6,942 nucleotides of DNA from JBBQSF01 sp038214085 (GTDB lineage: Bacteria; Bacteroidota; Bacteroidia; Bacteroidales; CG2-30-32-10). The translations under genes and the position numbers were made by a program. The stretch is from NCBI GenBank assembly GCA_038214085.1, contig JBBQSF010000146.1, forward strand, positions 1-6,942. The letters are read 5' to 3'. Within the stretch, counting starts at the first letter, position 1; each line of letters starts with the position of its first letter. The notes beneath the pieces were generated by a model. The model had not been told where the DNA came from and ran no database searches. It was given only the letters and a program-made list of their open reading frames with translations. Below, in pieces: positions 6,102 to 6,942 of this stretch.

Positions 6102-6942
6102 TACAATTTGGTCAGAATTCGGAATATAAAAAGTTGAAATCAGTAGTGTTGTACAAGCCTGGTATTGGCATTCATAACTTATCCGACCCAAAGGCTGTTC
6201 AGCAAAATGCGTCCATTGATCATGCGTTGATTTCGAAAGAATTTGATGAAATGGAAGCCGCCTATAAGAAGTTGGGTGTCGAAGTTTTATATATCGACGA
6301 TGTTGCATTGAACGCTGAATACGGTTTTCAGCACAACATGATGTATTGCCGCGACATTTTTTTTATGACTCCGCAGGGAGCAATTATGGCCAATATGGCA
6401 AATTCGTCACGCAAGTTTGAAACACACTATGCACAGCAAACATTTGAAAATGCTGGCATTCCCGTAATACATACTATTGATTCACAAGGTTCGTTCGAAG
6501 GTGCCGATGCACTTTGGATTAGTCCTAGCCAAGTAGTGGTAGGAGTGGGGCATCGCACCAATATAGCAGCATTCAGGCAAATTCAGGAAGTGCTGAAAAA
6601 AACAGGAGTGGAATGTTTTACTTTGCCTTCCACGCAAACCACCACGCAGCATTTGCTGGGAAGCTTGCAAATAGTGGATTCCGATATGGCTTTGGTACGC
6701 GAGAACATCATCAACAGCGATATTATAAAATTTTTAAAGCAAAAAGGTTTTAAAGTGCACCGCATTCCCGAAAACCATGAAGTAAGCAAAATGCAGGCAA
6801 TGAATACCGTTACCATTGAACCACGGAAAATAATTATGACGGCGCATTGCCCCGAAACAAAAAAAATATATGAAAGCCTTGGCCTTACTGTGCTTGCCGA
6901 ATTAAATATTCCTCAATTGATAAACGGTGCCGGCGGACTGGC
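6098..6942 (+). CDS. DDAH / arginine deiminase / amidinotransferase superfamily enzyme, 3' end beyond window
   Basis: An enzyme of the guanidino-group-modifying superfamily (pentein fold), acting on arginine or a substituted guanidine as hydrolase or transferase. 281 complete codons are visible. LKSVVLYKPG (13-22) is the first strand. YCRDIFF carries R85-D86, followed by R105 and E108 in the RxxE position. EGAD (134-137) is the EGGD-type guanidine-binding motif, then GHRTN (151-155), and H185 in QHLLG is the likely catalytic histidine. The sequence stops at NGAGGL, where the family has its nucleophilic cysteine a residue or two later, so activity cannot be judged here. The residue two after H185 is leucine, where arginine deiminases and glycine amidinotransferases have aspartate and DDAH enzymes often lysine, so a substrate other than free arginine is likely. 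The start overlaps the preceding stop (ATGA). If the cysteine is near the end as usual, the full protein is roughly 290-310 residues. Confidence 0.85.
   Translation, partial: MIQFGQNSEYKKLKSVVLYKPGIGIHNLSDPKAVQQNASIDHALISKEFDEMEAAYKKLGVEVLYIDDVALNAEYGFQHNMMYCRDIFFMTPQGAIMANMANSSRKFETHYAQQTFENAGIPVIHTIDSQGSFEGADALWISPSQVVVGVGHRTNIAAFRQIQEVLKKTGVECFTLPSTQTTTQHLLGSLQIVDSDMALVRENIINSDIIKFLKQKGFKVHRIPENHEVSKMQAMNTVTIEPRKIIMTAHCPETKKIYESLGLTVLAELNIPQLINGAGGL

Noticed and set aside
6096..6308. Minus-strand open frames over the last gene (also 6482-6816)
   Set aside because: The plus strand has an uninterrupted frame from 6098 to the window end with superfamily motifs, so these are shadows.
3675..6942. 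A saxitoxin- or cylindrospermopsin-type toxin cluster
   Set aside because: Only the enzyme classes are shared. No polyketide or peptide synthase, or other pathway-specific gene, is in view, and the organism looks like a Bacteroidota.

Overview
The window is AT-rich and looks like a chromosomal segment of a Bacteroidota bacterium. The evidence is a lipoprotein-type M3 metallopeptidase of the kind common in that phylum, A-rich leaders mostly lacking Shine-Dalgarno sites, a GxxExxY protein gene, and two kinds of small intergenic inverted repeat resembling those dispersed in such genomes. The taxonomic call is inference. All seven protein genes lie on the + strand, and I see no tRNA, rRNA, CRISPR array or transposase.

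Left part (1-3177): a long imperfect inverted repeat (1-118) and a gene-free leader precede an exported zinc peptidase of family M3 (303-2417). After 28 bases comes a class I SAM-dependent methyltransferase (2446-3177). These two look like ordinary accessory or housekeeping genes.

Middle (3183-3653): a small GxxExxY-family gene (PD-(D/E)xK-like fold) is bracketed by inverted arrays of degenerate 8-base units with consensus NCACNAAG. Its annotated start codon adjoins the left array, so the first residues are repeat-encoded. This looks like a gene-plus-repeat cassette sitting between two unrelated gene sets.

Right part (3675 to the window end): three tightly packed genes form a likely operon. 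They encode a PAPS-type sulfotransferase (3675-4700), a longer and divergent sulfotransferase-like protein (4719-6101), and a member of the DDAH / arginine deiminase / amidinotransferase superfamily (6098 onward, cut by the window edge just before its expected catalytic cysteine). Gaps are 18 bases and a 4-base ATGA overlap, the latter with a strong GGAGGA site. The trio suggests joint modification of a small molecule by sulfation and guanidino-group chemistry. The product is unknown, and the rest of the locus probably lies beyond the right edge. This is the part most likely to hold an undescribed system.
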